DNA of 64,000 nt from Gnetum montanum (taxonomy: Eukaryota > Streptophyta > Gnetopsida > Gnetales > Gnetaceae). A program made the position numbers and the translations under genes. Numbering within the stretch: position 1 is the first letter of the stretch; every line of letters begins with the position of its first letter. The stretch covers positions 307,427 to 371,426 of the forward strand of contig MNCI01008062.1 of the NCBI GenBank assembly GCA_015680685.1, given 5' to 3'. The notes beneath the pieces were generated by a model. It searched no databases, was not told the origin of the DNA, and worked only from the letters and a program-made list of their open reading frames with translations. Below are positions 21,125-32,792 of the stretch, piece after piece.

Positions 21125-22700
21125 ATGACATATACTCATCCCGATGAGTATATTCCTAATTTTACTTTTGTTCTCCATCAGGATGAACAGCTGCGGTGGA
21201 GAGACTTGCAAGATAACATTGTGTTACCCCCAGATCGATCAATCTCTCACATGCTTTTCCGTGCCTTGGCACAGATAGGCATGACCAAGCTATATGCTGA
21301 ATACGTTGCAAAGGATTTTGACATGAGGGATTATTATCCCACAGATGCCCAACGTATGAGAGACTTAAGGTAGGAGAGCCAACATACGTTGTCGAAGGGC
21401 AAGGCCCTGCATGTCCTTAGTGAAATAGGAGACGAGGAACTTTATCACGGGTTCTTTAGCAAAGGATGTTTCCCCTCCTAACGATGGTGAGGAGGCTGAG
21501 TATCAGAACCTACGATCAACGATACATATTCCTAGTTCTGATGCCCGTGAACACCAGCTGTTCACAGAGGGAACAACCGCTTATGCTAAGGACGGGCACT
21601 TAGATCGTCACCATGATCGGGGCCGTAGCAGCCGAAGAGAAGGCAAGAAACATCATCATGGCAATGGTTCTCCTTCTTCTTCCCCTTCTTCACATCACTC
21701 ATCCTCTCCTTCCACATCTGGGCATAGCCACCATGAACATAAAGGTGAGAATAAAGGTAAAAAGGATGAAAGACCTCGACAGGAAAGTCGAGAGAGAGGA
21801 CAAGGGCAAGGACGTAGGGAGAGTAGGGAACAACGCAGACATCACAGGAGTCATGAAAGAGACGATCATGACGAGCTCCTATTCGCAACCCGAAGTATGC
21901 TTGACATTACGGAGGTAGTTAAGATTCCCACAAGGCATTTAAAGGATAGCCAGATCAAGCGTTTAGACATGAATAACATCCCACGATTTGAAGGGGGATA
22001 TAGTGCTAATCCGCAAAATCATTTACGGGCATTCCACAATACCTGTGCCTAGTAGAATATAGAAAATGAGTGGCAAAAACTTAAGTTGTTCCCAAGGACA
22101 CTCACCAAAGAAGTAGAGAGCTGGTATCGGTCCTTAGAATCGGAAACCATCAGGAGGTGGAGTACGATGCTAGAACTGTTCAACGAAAAGTATCAAACAT
22201 ACTCCTTAGTGTTCAATTTGCGTAAGCAGATCCAAAGCTGGAAGCAGGGTACACAAGAACCCTTGGATGCTACCATGGCACGCTATTACACATTGTTACA
22301 TCATTGGCTGGGCCATGGGTATGCTCAGCGGGATCAACTTCACCACATCGTGGATGGGCTAAGGAATGAAACTAGAAGAACCCTTGGAACTTATGCCCAA
22401 GGGAGATTCTCACAACTTAAAGCCCATGAAGTATGTAGTTTGTTGGAGCAAGTAGCAAAAGAAGAGGGTGAGATATGCAAAAGGGAAAGTGCAGAAGAGT
22501 ACAACTGCGATCCCTCCCTTCGAAAGAAGGGAGTGAAATTTTGTGGTGAAAAGGATGAGTCACCAATCGAAGAGTTGGTGAATCGAAAAACTTTGCCAAT
22601 CCAAAAATTAACAACCGAGGTATCAGCCAAAGTAGACCAAATGTGAGATTCCTTAGACTCAAGATTTGAAACAGTATTGAAAATTGTAGAAAAGTCTAAG
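21125..22700 (+). pseudogene. Element B gag remnant
   Basis: The N-terminal piece 21125-21370 is open and reads MTYTHPDEYIPNFTFVLHQD, then RALAQIGMTKLYAEYVAKDF. A basic, Ser/His-rich linker with broken frame follows (21590-21890). The capsid-like domain is open from 22086 to 22646, with WYRSLESETIRRWSTMLELF, LRKQIQSWKQGTQEPLDATM, IVDGLRNETRRTLGTYAQGR and VCSLLEQVAKEEGEICKRES. Two adjacent TAG stops near 22051-22056 and a TGA at about 22645 break it. It is better preserved than the gag of element A and guided reading of that copy. Confidence 0.82.
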
Positions 22701-22790
22701 GTTGAATAAAGTAGTGACAAAGGTAAGAAAAAGTGGAGAGATTTAAGCCCTGCACATAACAAAGGTAAGGGAAAAATCACTAACTCTGCT

Positions 22791-24350
22791 GTGGTTGTAG
22801 ATTCGGATTCAAATGATGACAGTGGAAATGAGATTTGTCATTATGACCATCCTAAGGGATGTTGCCCCATCATCTCACATCTACAGGAGTCTGGGGTGTA
22901 TGCGCTTAATCCAAGACTCAACCAACGGCAAACACCCCACATGTTACCTTATCCACAAGGTAACCCAAGGCAGTTTCACCAACCCTTAATGTATTATCCG
23001 AGTGGAACTCCACCATAGCCCATCGGACAACATCAGTAGTGGCACTACCCACAATCATGAGGGATGCCACCGCCAACACAATAGTACCCTTACCGACAAC
23101 CTGTCCCTTATGGATATTATGTGCAGCAGCCAATTTCTCCGAGTGACTCTATGAGTCACTCAACCCCCAACTGTCACTACCAAGTTTGGGAGTACTTCAG
23201 AAGGACTCCTCCTCCGGGAGACATCTCACACTCGTTCCATCCTCATAATCCATCCACACATCTTCCACCACAAGTAGTTCCCATAACACCTCCTTCTCCA
23301 ACAATGCAAGGGGAACTTCCTCCTCAACTGCAGCAACATCACGCTGCGAGAGCTGTAAATATCCAACCTGCTGCTGGTTCTGACAACTGTAAAAAGAGAA
23401 GACCTTACTTCAGAACCAAAAGCCCAAATAAACTTTTGCAACAACAAATAGTTGAGGCCATGTACACTCCTCCATCACCATCTAACACTTTGGAGCACCC
23501 TTCAGTCCAACAGAGCGTAACGCATATGGTTATGTTAACGCATACTGTAACTGACTGGATCAAGGTGGGCCACCTTCCCAAGAAACTAACTGACCCTGGG
23601 AGTCCCTTAATCTATTTGCAGATCACCAAAAATAAACCACACAGGGCTCTTCTTGACTCAGGTTCCGGAGTCAACTTAATTTCACAAGAGATGTATCATG
23701 CCTGGAACCTGCCCCAACTTAAGAAGAGCAACATTCAACTAAAGCTGGTAGACCAGTCCATCACCATTCCCTTGGGATTGGTGAAGGACATCATTACCAC
23801 TATGTGTGGTTGGTCTTACCCAACTGATTTTCTGGTGATTGAAATGAACAACAACAAAGGGGACTTTCCAATTATAATGGGAAGGGCATGGCTTAGTACA
23901 GTAGACGCCTGCCTTAAGATCCGTGATCTTTCCTTGAAAATTTCCAAGATCAACATTTGTGGAAAGATCGAGAAGAAGAAAGTTCCATGCATCACATACA
24001 GTGATTCATCAGGTGATGACATGGAGGAAATACCTCCATGTAACAGGTGTGCCCATGAAACTTTGAACCAAAAATGCCTGTATGTAGCAACCACACAAGA
24101 AGTAGTAGACACCCCGTGGTTGACAGCTACTCAAAGGAGCAAAAAAATGTGCATGGAACGAACTGAGGAAACCCATGTCAACAACGAAAGCATATATACA
24201 TTGGAACATGAGCGTCGTCAACTTCCAACCCTTAATCTAAGATCATCAATTAGGAGATGTTGGGCACTTCTTAGAAATTCAAGCAGGTGCTTATTATTTC
24301 GGATCTCTCCCTTACAACTCAGTCATGGGGGAGATGGCCACCTATGCTAA
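22791..24350 (+). pseudogene. Element B protease region, 409-codon ORF ending at the deletion
   Basis: An open frame runs 23121-24350. The first 130 codons are Pro/Ser/His-rich linker. The protease follows: MVMLTHTVTDWIKVGHLPKK, HRALLDSGSGVNLISQEMYH (active-site D-S-G, about 23643-23700), LGLVKDIITTMCGWSYPTDF and GDFPIIMGRAWLSTVDACL (I-M-G-R flap-side motif). After PCITYSDSS the text continues through a Cys-rich patch (CNRCAHETLNQKC) to LEHERRQLPTLN. Beyond about 24240 it jumps to spacer text (SHGGDGHLC), which marks the junction of the RT-integrase deletion. Thus the ORF's last 35 or so codons are a fusion product, not native gag-pol. Confidence 0.85.
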
Positions 24351-26279
24351 TCATATGGGGCCCTCAGTTCTTTTAAGTTTTTTTTTTTACATGTTTTTGT
24401 TTTACAACGTTTTTTTTTTACACATTTTTTTTTACAAATTTCTTTAACTTTTCTAATTTTTGTTTTACAAATTTCTTTAACTTTTCTCATTTTTGTTTTA
24501 CATCATCGTTATACTTTTCCAATTTGTGTGTGTGTGTATGTGATCCACCCTATAAGTTTGTCCCATAATAAGCGTTCTTCATGATGGTATGAATTTTTTT
24601 CATATCAATTGCTAATGTTTGGTTTTTACCTTTAAGTCACAATGTTGATACTAAGGTATGTTTCTTTTGATATGGCAGGCAATGAGACCACTTCATCCAT
24701 CCATCCACCAGTTTCTCTGGTTTCTCTTGGCTTGGAAATGTATAGTCCCCTTCTAATAAAAACTTAAACGAATTAGTGACTGGGCATTTCTCAAACTAAG
24801 GAAGGACTCAAGGATTGAAAAGGGTGTGACTTCAAGGGAACTTGATGTTTTTGTGTTGGTCATTCTCTTGGGTGCTTGAATGTTTCTTCTTGAGTTTTCT
24901 TGTCATTCCGATGTCACCCAACTATCGGAAGCTGAGACAATAAAATTAATCAAGTCTTTGCATGGTGTGGTTCTCACGCATAAAAAAAAAACCCCCCCAA
25001 GTGAGAATTCAAAGCACACCCCTTAGACGAATAAACTTGGGCTACAAGCACTGGTTATGGAACCAAAAGTGTTCCCTCTAACTAAGGCCATTCTCGCTTC
25101 CTATTCTCTCCTTTGTTTCGTCGGAATGATGGTGGCTCTTGGAGGACCCATTCTTGTTGCCCAAGTGGATGGTTTAACCCAATGTGTTGATGCAAAGTCA
25201 CTAGATGTAGTTGGTTTGAGGCCGGAGTTGAAATGAGATTTGCCAAGTCACATTAATCATAAAACACACAAGGGGCTGTACACCACCTTGTTCTTGGGAT
25301 TCCATTCCATTTCTCTTCTCTTCATCCTTCTCTCCATTGTTCACCTCATTGTCGATTGTATCATTAGTGTATATATTTTGGTCGATGCATTGTTTTCTTT
25401 TTGGTAAATTCTTGTGGTTAAGACTTTAACTCTTGTTCCAAATGACATTCACAAGGCCTACAGACTCTTTGAATGTGGGTTTGTCAAGGCATTAAGAGCA
25501 TGAGCCTACTTTGGGGAGGAACCACTGACATTCCTATTTGGAGCATTAGTTAAATTATTTCCCTTAACATTTTGCAATTAATTTTATTTTTGTTCATTTC
25601 CATCTTGACATCCATTTCATCGATGCCATAGTTGTCCTTTTTTATCTATCTTTCTTACTTCTTTTCTTTCTCCATTTTAACGCTACCGGAGGTTCGCGAT
25701 TAGTCATGGGGGTACGAGGCCTGATTTTTCCGATTTTTTCCTAGCCCCAAAATTTTTGATTTTCTTCCTAACCCCTACACCTTTGGTAGTCATCAGTAAC
25801 ATATTCCTAGATCCATATCAGCCATACCACAACTTAGCCAATGAGTTTACACCGAAGCAAGGTATTAATTACATGATGATTCAAGTACCCTTGCTAATAT
25901 ACGATTGTGTTGTGTGTGCAGATGGCGGACATACAACAACAGATTGGATCTGGGGCAAACACTTGAAATGGAGCAGCGTTGAAGCAACTATGCAAGGAGC
26001 AAGATCGATGGCGTGCTTATGGATGGACAACGAAGGTGCAATCTTGGCGTTGGCAGTAGCAACACTTCTTTCTCTCTCTCTTTCTCAGCTACCAACTAAG
26101 GCCTGATGTCATTGTAATAAGGTATTCACCCTTGTTATCATGAACACCAATTTTGTCAAGTCTTGTAATAATGATCCATTCACATGTCATCCCATTAGTT
26201 CCATTCCTCTCAATAATTCCATACCTACCTGATTATTGTAAAGAACTCGAGGACAAGTTTTCATTCAGTCATGGGGGTA
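24351..26279 (+). other. Element B 3' spacer and polypurine tract
   Basis: This non-coding stretch is similar to 12050-13902 of element A. A short T-rich direct repeat (about 34-bp unit, 'caaatttctttaacttttct') occurs at about 24430-24500. A 116-codon ORF at 25756-26106 is not supported as a gene, because element A has many stops in the same place. The end 'catgggggta' (26270-26279) is the G-rich priming tract before the right LTR. Confidence 0.65.
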
Positions 26280-27165
26280 TGATGAGATGCGATATCGCGG
26301 TCCATCGCCAAATCTATAAATAAGAGGTGGCACTCCCCTCATTTCTCATCCTAGGCTAGAAGTAGGGAAACTCTGGCAGTTTGATCACTCCAGAGATAAA
26401 ATATTTTCCATGTGCCTGCAGTAGAAATCCCCAAGTGAACGGATCTTTATTCGAGCAACTTTGTAACTGAACGTAAGTTGTGTACGGCAATAAAGACGAG
26501 CTTTGTGGATAAGGCTTGTAGTGCATGGAATAGGATTTATTACTTGTTATTTATTACATGCATTAGCATGGCATGAGTACGACTTGATTACGAGCATTAA
26601 CGAATGTGTACAGCTAATCAAGGAATCGGCTAGTCATCGCAATTAGATTCTCTCACCCTTATCTCCTAGAATGCGGGATGAGCACGACTTGATTACGAGC
26701 ATCTACGGATGTGTACGGCTAGTCAAGGAATTGGCTGCTCATCACGCTTAGGCTAGTTAGGTGCCTCAGTACGACCACTTCGAGCACGTGCGTTACGTGT
26801 GGTGATCCTAGTAACAATTAGCGTTTGGTAGCCACAATTGCATAGTTCAGGGTGTGTACAGTAAGTGGGAACGAATGCTGACACTAATTAATTTAGACTT
26901 AGTCTTTAGTTAGAGTTAGTTAGCTCTCTCAACCCTTCACCCTTTAGCATAGAAGATAAAACCAAAAAAGACCATAAAAATCATATACCTCGAACTTACT
27001 TAACCATACACCGTGACAACAACAAGTAAGTCTGGGAAGACAACGAATGATTAACCCCAAGTGTTCCATGGGGCGTTTAGGCATTTAGTCTGTGGAGTTC
27101 AACCGAATCGCACGTGCTATGCTCGTTTTGTATGGTTGAGTGTAGGGGTACCTCGCCAATCATCA
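26280..27165 (+). repeat. Element B 3' LTR (886 bp)
   Basis: The LTR begins TGATGAGATGCG and ends CATCA, followed by the ATATT duplication. It has a single GCGATATCGC unit before the TATA box (26315-26322), where the left LTR has four. The 105-bp internal tandem repeat is present (units from 26575 and 26680). Differences from the left LTR are mostly single transitions plus the palindrome-unit loss. Confidence 0.92.
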
Positions 27166-27170
27166 ATATT

Positions 27171-28592
27171 CCTACCATGCTAGTTTCATCAACATCATAG
27201 ATCATATTACACAAGTCAACATCATACCATATATATATTAATAAACCATTCATAACCAAAATCGTACAATTTTAGAAAATATGCAAAATAACATGTCCAA
27301 GCTCAATTTTTTAACTATCTGCCCCACATACCCACATCGCATAATCATATACACTAATGCAGCATTAAAATATAGGAAAAAGGTAAAGACAACCCACTAA
27401 TTAAAATGGTTGTAATAGAAAATCCTTGAAAATCTAGTGGAACTCTGTTTTGCTCCAAACAAGTTCCACACTCATGTAGATACAACTACCGACACAATTC
27501 CAAATCCAAGTTCAAAGCAAGCAAAACTATCCACAAGGCTCAAAATTCCAAGAAAAAAAAAAGGAAAAACAAAAAAAAGAAGGAAAGAAAACTAATGAAG
27601 AACAACCTTCAACTTCTTGTTTCTAATTTCGAAACATAAAAGTAATAAAATAGAATCTAATTTTATGGTATGGGATGCAAAAGGCAATGGGTCTCTTTTT
27701 GTTTTAAAATAAAAACAAGGTTTATGGCTCATGCATAAACATTACTTTTATTCATTGGTTCTCTTCTTTTTTTTCAAATAAGAATAAAAACACATAAGCA
27801 AGGCAACACACGCCACGTTCAAATGTAACATTACTTAACTTTTGAATTGTTTATTATTTTTTAAAATGAAATATTTTCATAAGCTATATTTATTTTTTCC
27901 TCTACAACTATGCTATGAGCTTTAATCATGTGTAACAAACACACTAGGACTTTAAATCAAAATCTGTTTGAACCTACGGGATCCTTATCAAATGCTCTAC
28001 ACCTTCACATGCCAAAATTGCACCCAAGCATCACACAACATAGCGCTATAGTTCAAATGCATAAATACTGAAATTTCATATAAAACTTAAATACATACCA
28101 AATAGGTGCTCTTGTACCCCAACCCAATATCCATGCCAACAACATCACCTGTCTAATACATCACACAGGGCTAGTGTACATAATCATGTTAGTTAAGCAT
28201 GTAAAGATATCATAATTATAACATATAAAATGTAATTATGATAAGCCAAGTTGTCCCCAATAACCCACTGAGACAACACACATAATGCCTAAATTGTAAT
28301 CATATAACCATACCTAATGTGCCTAAACAATATGTAACAACTAGCCTTTGAAATAAGGTGGTACAAGTTGCCAAAACAAAGGTAAATACTTGTCCCACTC
28401 TAGAATGGCAACTCCTTTCCCACTTTCAGTTTTGCTCTACATGACAATTCCAAAAAGACACTTTCCAAGCATTACTACAATTTTTAAAAGAAGCAATGAT
28501 GCATTCTAATTGAAGCATCATCTTTTACATGCAATATATTACCACATGAGCTTCAATCAACTGCTTAAGTTGTAATTGACCCGTAGGTGCAA
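27171..28592. other. Gene-free AT-rich stretch
   Basis: This is the continuation of the pre-insertion sequence left of element B. It contains A-rich runs near 27553-27600 and a few short purine blocks. No coding similarity, LTR pair or RNA gene was recognised. Confidence 0.5.
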
Positions 28593-28597
28593 CAACT

Positions 28598-29072
28598 TGT
28601 TAGAGATGTGAAGACAAAATCTATAGTTAACTTATGATGAATTTCACTTTTCTCTTTTACTATTTGTTAGTTTTAGAATTTTCAAGAGAAGAGTTAAGAT
28701 ATCTAAAACTTGTTGTAAAAGAAAAAGTGAAAACATGTCTAAGTTAACTAATGGTTATTTCCATTATTGTAACCCTGGATCTAGCTATTTAAATCCATTT
28801 AAGGTTGGTTATGGTGAGTGAGTTAAGAGTGTGTGGTCTCTTGTGTAAGGGTTGTTGTGTGGAAACAACTGACTTGTGATCTTTGTAAACATCTTTGGGT
28901 ATCTCTATAGCTTTGAAGATGTTGTAAAAGTTGCTAAGTTGTTTTCCTATTTGTCTCCCTTGTTTCTCTCTCACTCCATTCTGCAAGTTTTATTTCCCTA
29001 TTATTGTTATGCTATTTTTGTGCCGATAATATTTTGAATAACGACTTTTATACAACGCATAATTGGTTAACA
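28598..29072 (+). repeat. TRIM-like element left LTR (475 bp)
   Basis: It begins TGTTAGAGATGTG and ends GGTTAACA. It differs from the right copy by scattered substitutions and a few short indels. For example, 'gggttgttgtgt' is present here and missing on the right. 'ctatttaaatcc' near 28785 could serve as a TATA-like element. Confidence 0.87.
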
Positions 29073-29274
29073 AGGGGTATTGGAGTGCAAGGTTAAGGTG
29101 TGCAATGTTTGTTGTTGGCTGAGCACAAAAAAAATTTATAGGGTGATTTGGATTTGCATATTGTTTTTTTGTTTCAATGCAGATTATTTCAATGAGAGCT
29201 TTGTGTAGAAGATGGTAAAAATGTCTTGTTTTTGTTCTCATTGATGGATGCAATAGATGAAAAAGAAAAGAGAG

Positions 29275-29345
29275 CAAGATGCTAACATGACATAAGATTG
29301 GACATATGAAAAGGGATTGCTATGTTTTGAGACATAATGATGTTG
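29275..29345 (+). pseudogene. Copia gag zinc-knuckle fragment in the TRIM interior
   Basis: The frame at 29292-29330 reads HKIGHMKRDCYVLR, the second half of a C-x2-C-x4-H-x4-C knuckle. The first two cysteines are degraded (TGC then a stop, and TGA where the second Cys is expected). It shows that the interior derives from a copia gag. Nothing else of gag is recognisable. Confidence 0.65.
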
Positions 29346-29648
29346 TCTCTTAGATTTGTTGTTGAAGAGACATCTTATTCTATCAAAATGTGAGTTGCAC
29401 GTCTCTTTAGTTTTGTTCAAGTTTTGTGTTAGCATGTGTTATGGTTGTTTGGGATAATATTTGTTAATGCTAGTATAATGCTATCTCATGTGGTTTTGGC
29501 TTAAGGAGGCTTGGTCCATTAGGATTTTTTATGCAAAGATGCTCCTCAAATGGTTGTGCACACCTGTGATTTTTTTGCATATTGTGGAAAACATGGAGTA
29601 TTGATTGATGAAGTTTTTCCACCTTGTTTTTCATCAATCTAAGTGATT

Positions 29649-30085
29649 TTTTAGAGATGTGAAGACAAAATCTATAGTTAACTTGTGTTGAACTTCACTT
29701 TTCTCTTCTCCTGTTTGTTAGTTTTAGAATTTTCTAAAGAAAGTTAAGATATCTAAAACTTGTAAAAGAAAAAGTAAAGACATGTTTGAGTTAACTATTA
29801 GTTGTTTTCATTATTGTAACCCTGATCTAAGCTATTTAAATCCATCTTGAGTTAGTTATGGTGAGTGAGTTGAGAGTGTGTGGTCTCTTGTGTAAAGGGG
29901 AAACAACTGACTTGTAATCTTTGTAAACATCTTTGGGTATCTCTATAGTTTAAAAGTTGCTAAGTTGCTTCCTTGTTTCTCTCTCACTCCATTCTACAAG
30001 TTTTATTTCCTTCTTCTTGTTATGTTATTTTTGTGCCAATAATATTTCAAATAACAGTTTTTGCACAACCCCTAATTTGTTAACA
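29649..30085 (+). repeat. TRIM-like element right LTR (about 437 bp)
   Basis: This is the second copy of the direct repeat. Its first bases are mutated (TTTTAGAG for TGTTAGAG). It ends TTAACA, followed directly by the CAACT target duplication. Confidence 0.85.
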
Positions 30086-30090
30086 CAACT

Positions 30091-30834
30091 CTTTGCATCT
30101 TAACTATCTCTTTATTATTAAGGAACAATCACTATATGAATTAAATCGAAAATCCCTAAACGTCAAAACCTTGAACTTTTTGAAACATGCAGACAACACA
30201 TTGCGTTCGTATGCCATGAATAAAGACCAAGGAAATTTTCTTAAAAGTCTTGATGTTTGAAGAAATGCACTTGCATTTTACCCCATCTTCATGGCAATTT
30301 TTCATTTGAACTTTGGACCCCATTAAGGAATAAATGCCAAACACAAATCCTAATCTCTATGCATCTACATGTCTCTGGATAATCAAAATTGAAATCTTCA
30401 CCGTTGCCTTGTAAATTTCCATGTTAAAATTATTAGGATGAAAACCTAGCTTTATATAGACATCTCAGATGGCATCAACCATCTACTGCCCCTTTTACAA
30501 ACTTCACTAAACGGTTCTCATTAATCTAACAGTTAATGAGAACTATAATTGTCCAACACTTAAGAAGGAAAGTAATCCTTCCTCATCTGCATCCTGTCAG
30601 GTAAAAGTCAGCATGTGTTTGCTGCCAGGTAAACGTTTTTAGTCAAACTAAAACCTGAGATAATACTTAGCTTATTATACAAAAGAAAACTAAGAAGACA
30701 AATCTTTGGGAGAAAAATTTCTTGTACCAACAAAATTTCAGAACTGTAGAAAAGCTCACATACCTGATCCTGATCTGTTAAGTACCGGAAACTATGATAA
30801 AACGCTACAGCAAACTATAATGGCATTAACAAAC
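30091..30834. other. Gene-free stretch left of the GOGAT pseudogene
   Basis: The last Fd-GOGAT exons (C-terminus and stop codon) would be expected here on the minus strand. I could not recognise any. The 62-codon minus ORF at 30156-30344 has no similarity I know. Confidence 0.5.
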
Positions 30835-31814
30835 CTTTGGAAGTAGAGTATCGTCTTCATCTAATATACATGCTAGAGCACCTGTCATACCCGCTGCAAC
30901 ATTACGACCCACTCTGAACCAGAAAGTAGTTTCAATATCAGAAAATTGTAGATCAAAGATATCTCAATAGACAAAGCAGACCATATAATTCAAACATGAC
31001 TTACTTTCCAAGGACAACAACACAACCTCCAGTCGCACTCATAGCAGTGATCTGTACCTTCAACGAACAAATACACGAACACCAGTTGCCCCATACAGGC
31101 ATGCATTCCCAAAAATTGTAGCATCTTCTGGAACAAAGGCATCTTCTTCAGTAGGCGCTATGACAAATTCTCCACCTGCCATACCCTGAAATACATAACC
31201 GTGGCCATCAGAACACCAGCAAAATTGTAGTAAATAATATCATGTAGTGTAATAATCCTACCTTTCCCACATAGTCATTTCCCTCACCCACAAGTCTAAT
31301 ATTCATTTCAGTAGTAAGAAAACACCAAAAGGACTGTCTTGCACTTCCAACAAATCTGTAATAAACCAGAGATTATTGTAATATCGTTGACTAGCTATTA
31401 TTCATTTAATTCAATTTACCAATTAAAAAAAATACCCTTACGTGATGTCAAGTAGGCCTGCAAAACCCGTATCTCCATATTTCTTAGCAATTACACCAGC
31501 AACTCGTCCACAGACAGCACGGTCAATATTGTAAATCTTGAAAATCCTTTTTACTTCCTTTTCATTTTCAATAGCATCAGAACATTGGTTGAACGTGAAA
31601 TATATATATATATATATATATCGAAACACCAGTTCACAATAGTTTAAGATGTGCATACTATATAATGTATAATGCATTTTTTAGTACAATTTAAAATAAA
31701 TAAAATGATTATTACCTGTGGATCTGCCAGTATAATGTCATCAAGCACAGGTCCATTTGTATGAACAGGTTGCCTTATTATATCAGAGCTCCTCATTTTT
31801 GGTCGTCCAACCTT
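30835..31814 (-). pseudogene. Fd-GOGAT pseudoexons: GXGXG-domain part
   Basis: Five exons: 31716-31814 (VHTNGPVLDDIILADPQ), 31442 to about 31590 ([20 protein letters not shown] then [20 protein letters not shown]), 31262-31355 ([31 protein letters not shown]), 31005-31185 ([37 protein letters not shown]) and 30835-30913 ([20 protein letters not shown]). The last-but-one exon lost about 50-60 bases after VRVFVR, which shifts the frame and puts TGA next. The 31442 exon has no AG in the place of its acceptor. The other borders fit GT-AG with correct phase (for example GGAAA joined to AGTGGGT). This domain is structural and channels ammonia in intact enzymes. Confidence 0.92.
31600..31621 (+). 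repeat. (TA)n microsatellite
   Basis: About 11 TA units lie in the intron just upstream (on the minus strand) of the GOGAT pseudoexon that has lost its acceptor AG. Confidence 0.9.
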
Positions 31815-31901
31815 CTGAATATAAAACATAGATATTTCAGATACTTACAGGTATCAATGTAACACCCATCAAACATCATGTTTGGGTAAAGTGCATAGTA
31901 C

Positions 31902-32792
31902 AGAAAGAATGTAGCTGAGGTCAAGTTGCTCGGTCCTCATTAGGGATATATGCCTTGGCCTCAAAAGGTCTGTTCTTACTACAATGTCATCCAATTTTTC
32001 ATAGATGTGCAAGGATACTTCTAACCTGTAACATAAAAGAACTTTCAAAACATTGAAATCAAATAAACCCAGTTTTTCCAAAACAGTTCAAGATGTCCCC
32101 ATGTTTCATTATAATGTGAAGGAAGCAGATGGAAGATTACTTGTGTCATCTTCGTCCAGTTCAAGCAATTAAGATGGAAAATGAAAATTAATCTCAATCT
32201 GACTATGAAATAATTAAGTCAAGCAATAACACCAAAGGAAGAAACTGCGCCTCTTCTGCAACAAACAGGAAGAAATTCACCAAGTCTCCAGGCACACCTG
32301 GAAATCGAGCTCGTAATTCCTCTCTCTGTTTGTAACAGCAGCACATCATGAGACATCCACAACCATTTCACATCAAGTGTTGGTCTAAATGCATGAACTG
32401 TACCTGACTAGCGACACCAACGGGACAATTATTCATATGACAAATTCTGGCCATGATACATCCTGTTGCAATCATAGCAACTGAACCAAAACCATACTCG
32501 TCTGCACCCATTGCAGCTGCCATCATGACATCCACTCCACTTTTAAAACCACCATCAACTCTCAGAACAACTCTTTCACGAAGCCTATTTCCAATTAGTG
32601 TCTGGCAATATTTATAACTCTTAGATTTTCAAGCTGAAACCAAACTTACTTACAACTTACTTTGCACTAAATAGTTATCTTCCTGCATTAGTTCTACCAT
32701 AAAGTAATGAAATAAAGTAATTCCCATTGACCACCTGCATGTTTGATAGAACTTACAGGGCTTGCCCCGGTGCCTCCATCATGCCCAGATAT
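31902..32792 (-). pseudogene. Fd-GOGAT pseudoexons: FMN domain and 3Fe-4S cluster
   Basis: Exons are 32757-32792 ([12 protein letters not shown], exactly 36 bp), 32404-32601 ([59 protein letters not shown]), 32251-32325 ([20 protein letters not shown]) and 31902-32025 (VRSILAHL, then shifted to [14 protein letters not shown]). The C-x5-C-x4-C set that ligates the 3Fe-4S cluster is intact, and 32404-32601 is fully open. Between the first two exons the family has about 20 residues that are missing here. The 32251 exon ends at a GC rather than GT donor. A 4-base loss shifts the frame in 31902-32025. Confidence 0.93.

Larger units (their letters stand above)
19940..27165 (+). mobile_element. Element B: internally deleted relative of element A
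   Basis: Two LTRs of the A family flank a gag and protease region, and both outer ends have an exact ATATT duplication. The sequence follows element A through gag, protease and the 3' spacer. It lacks the A segment from about 9095 to about 11960, that is the whole RT, RNase H and integrase block. The element is 7,226 bp, against roughly 9.9 kb expected for the full form with two LTRs. It could only have moved with proteins from a relative, unless the deletion came after insertion. Gag carries stops, so no protein-coding function remains. Confidence 0.92.
28598..30085 (+). mobile_element. Miniature copia-type LTR element (TRIM-like), 1,488 bp
   Basis: Two similar direct repeats (28598-29072 and 29649-30085) flank a 576-bp interior, and both ends carry an exact CAACT duplication (28593-28597 and 30086-30090). 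The LTR starts TGTTAGAG and ends TTAACA. Just inside the left LTR, 'ggtattggagtgc' resembles a tRNA-iMet primer site. The interior has no RT or integrase, only a short piece of copia gag zinc knuckle (about 29280-29325). The size and structure match a TRIM or an extreme deletion derivative of a copia element. It has no coding capacity. Confidence 0.88.

Noticed and set aside
25756-26106. 116-codon ORF as an envelope-like gene of element B
   Set aside because: The matching part of element A is full of stops, the text has no membrane segments, and it lies in the non-coding spacer.
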